Shown piece by piece: positions 43,048 through 43,153 of a DNA stretch of 43,153 bases. How positions within the stretch are numbered: the first letter of the stretch is position 1; every line of letters begins with the position of its first letter. Where the stretch lies: the NCBI GenBank assembly GCA_045600025.1, contig JAZRXC010000029.1:1-43153 (forward strand). Direction: 5' to 3'. The position numbers and the translations under genes were made by a program. The stretch is from UBA3774 sp045600025. Its GTDB lineage: Bacteria > Bacillota > Clostridia > Lachnospirales > Lachnospiraceae. The notes under the pieces were generated by a model. The model was not told the origin of the DNA. It saw only the letters and a program-made list of their open reading frames with translations, and searched no databases.

Positions 43048-43065
43048 ATGAGAAGCTTTTCTCAT
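43048..43065 (-). terminator. Hairpin at the end of the transposase gene
   Basis: A 7-bp stem ATGAGAA/TTCTCAT with a 4-base loop starts at the transposase stop codon and, on the minus strand, is followed by TTTTAATTT. It probably terminates the transposase transcript. Confidence 0.55.
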
Positions 43066-43153
43066 TAGCAGGCGAGTTTACGAGCATTCCTTAAAGCTTC
43101 ATCATAACGGCGTTCGTATTCATCAGGAGAAAGGTATCCATTGTGACTATGAA
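43065..43153 (-). CDS. IS3-family transposase, C-terminal end (cut by window edge)
   Basis: The last 28 codons read HSHNGYLSPDEYERRYDEAL and then RNARKLAC-stop. The (H)NGYLSP-EYE pattern is the end of the DDE integrase (OrfB) of IS3-family elements such as the IS150 group. The rest of the element lies beyond 43153. It shows that the accessory region at the right edge is open to insertion. Confidence 0.85.
   Translation of the reverse strand, partial: HSHNGYLSPDEYERRYDEALRNARKLAC

Larger units (their letters stand above)
42728..43064. other. 337-bp gene-free region before the IS3 fragment
   Basis: It contains the ATPase-gene promoter (minus strand), an unassigned stretch from about 42780 to 42970, a plus-strand promoter-like sequence, a possible IS terminus and a hairpin. 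A plus-strand frame ending at 42938 (NNIRKGEVDYLISGAFPV) was not matched to any family I know. Confidence 0.6.

Overview
The window looks like chromosomal DNA of a Clostridia-class Firmicute, most likely a Lachnospiraceae member. The reasons are strong AGGAGG-type ribosome binding sites, frequent GTG/TTG starts, the str operon gene order rpsL-rpsG-fusA-tuf, an ECF S-component, a Firmicute DUF1934 (YwiB-like) gene, and a Wzx/Wzy-type surface polysaccharide locus with EpsG, TupA-like ATP-grasp and DUF6625 proteins. Genus and species cannot be fixed from this sequence alone.

Layout. (1) 1-3.9 kb, minus strand: the str operon, with tuf cut by the window edge, a separate tuf promoter, and a structured rpsL-rpsG gap. 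(2) 3.9-8.3 kb: a glycogen branching enzyme with a promoter placed so that the mRNA should be leaderless, an ECF S-component and an AEC-family permease. This block is bracketed by two direct copies (about 96% identical over 175 bp) of an unnamed GC-rich interspersed repeat. (3) 8.3-11.7 kb: a DtxR/MntR-type regulator, glutamate racemase, a DUF1934 protein and a D,D-carboxypeptidase, all envelope or regulatory functions. (4) 11.7-39.4 kb: a continuous plus-strand polysaccharide locus. It holds a PglF/CapD-like dehydratase, a fused Wzz/BY-kinase, an acyltransferase, an initiating sugar-phosphate transferase, an aldo/keto reductase with a split transketolase, glycosyltransferases, a TviB/TviC-like dehydrogenase-epimerase pair, two TupA-like ATP-grasp proteins, an EpsG polymerase, LicD, CapA, a pyruvyl transferase and a Wzx flippase. 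(5) 39.4-43.15 kb: an accessory region with a decayed ATPase remnant, 23-bp-phased repeats, a one-polypeptide wHTH/GHKL-ATPase/STAS-like gene behind a repeat-studded promoter, a convergent XRE/AAA/PD-(D/E)XK gene, and the 3' end of an IS3-family transposase.

How the genes work together. The locus has a full set for a Wzy-dependent polymer: priming, sugar precursors, chain assembly, flipping, polymerization and chain-length control. The UDP-HexNAc dehydrogenase/epimerase pair suggests a HexNAc-uronic acid. TupA-like ATP-grasp enzymes, LicD, pyruvyl transferase and acyltransferase suggest heavy charged decoration. The transketolase plus reductase pair suggests an unusual sugar. These are inferences from family membership.

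Most notable signals. A run of eight G breaks the GT14-like glycosyltransferase at 20527-20534, and losing one G restores the family sequence. A second G8 run lies at the start of the first polysaccharide gene (11735-11742). Together they suggest phase-variable surface polysaccharide. Other signals are the 175-bp repeat pair, the predicted leaderless glgB transcript, and the accessory module whose regulator-like protein is preceded by three 21-bp direct repeats abutting its -35 box.
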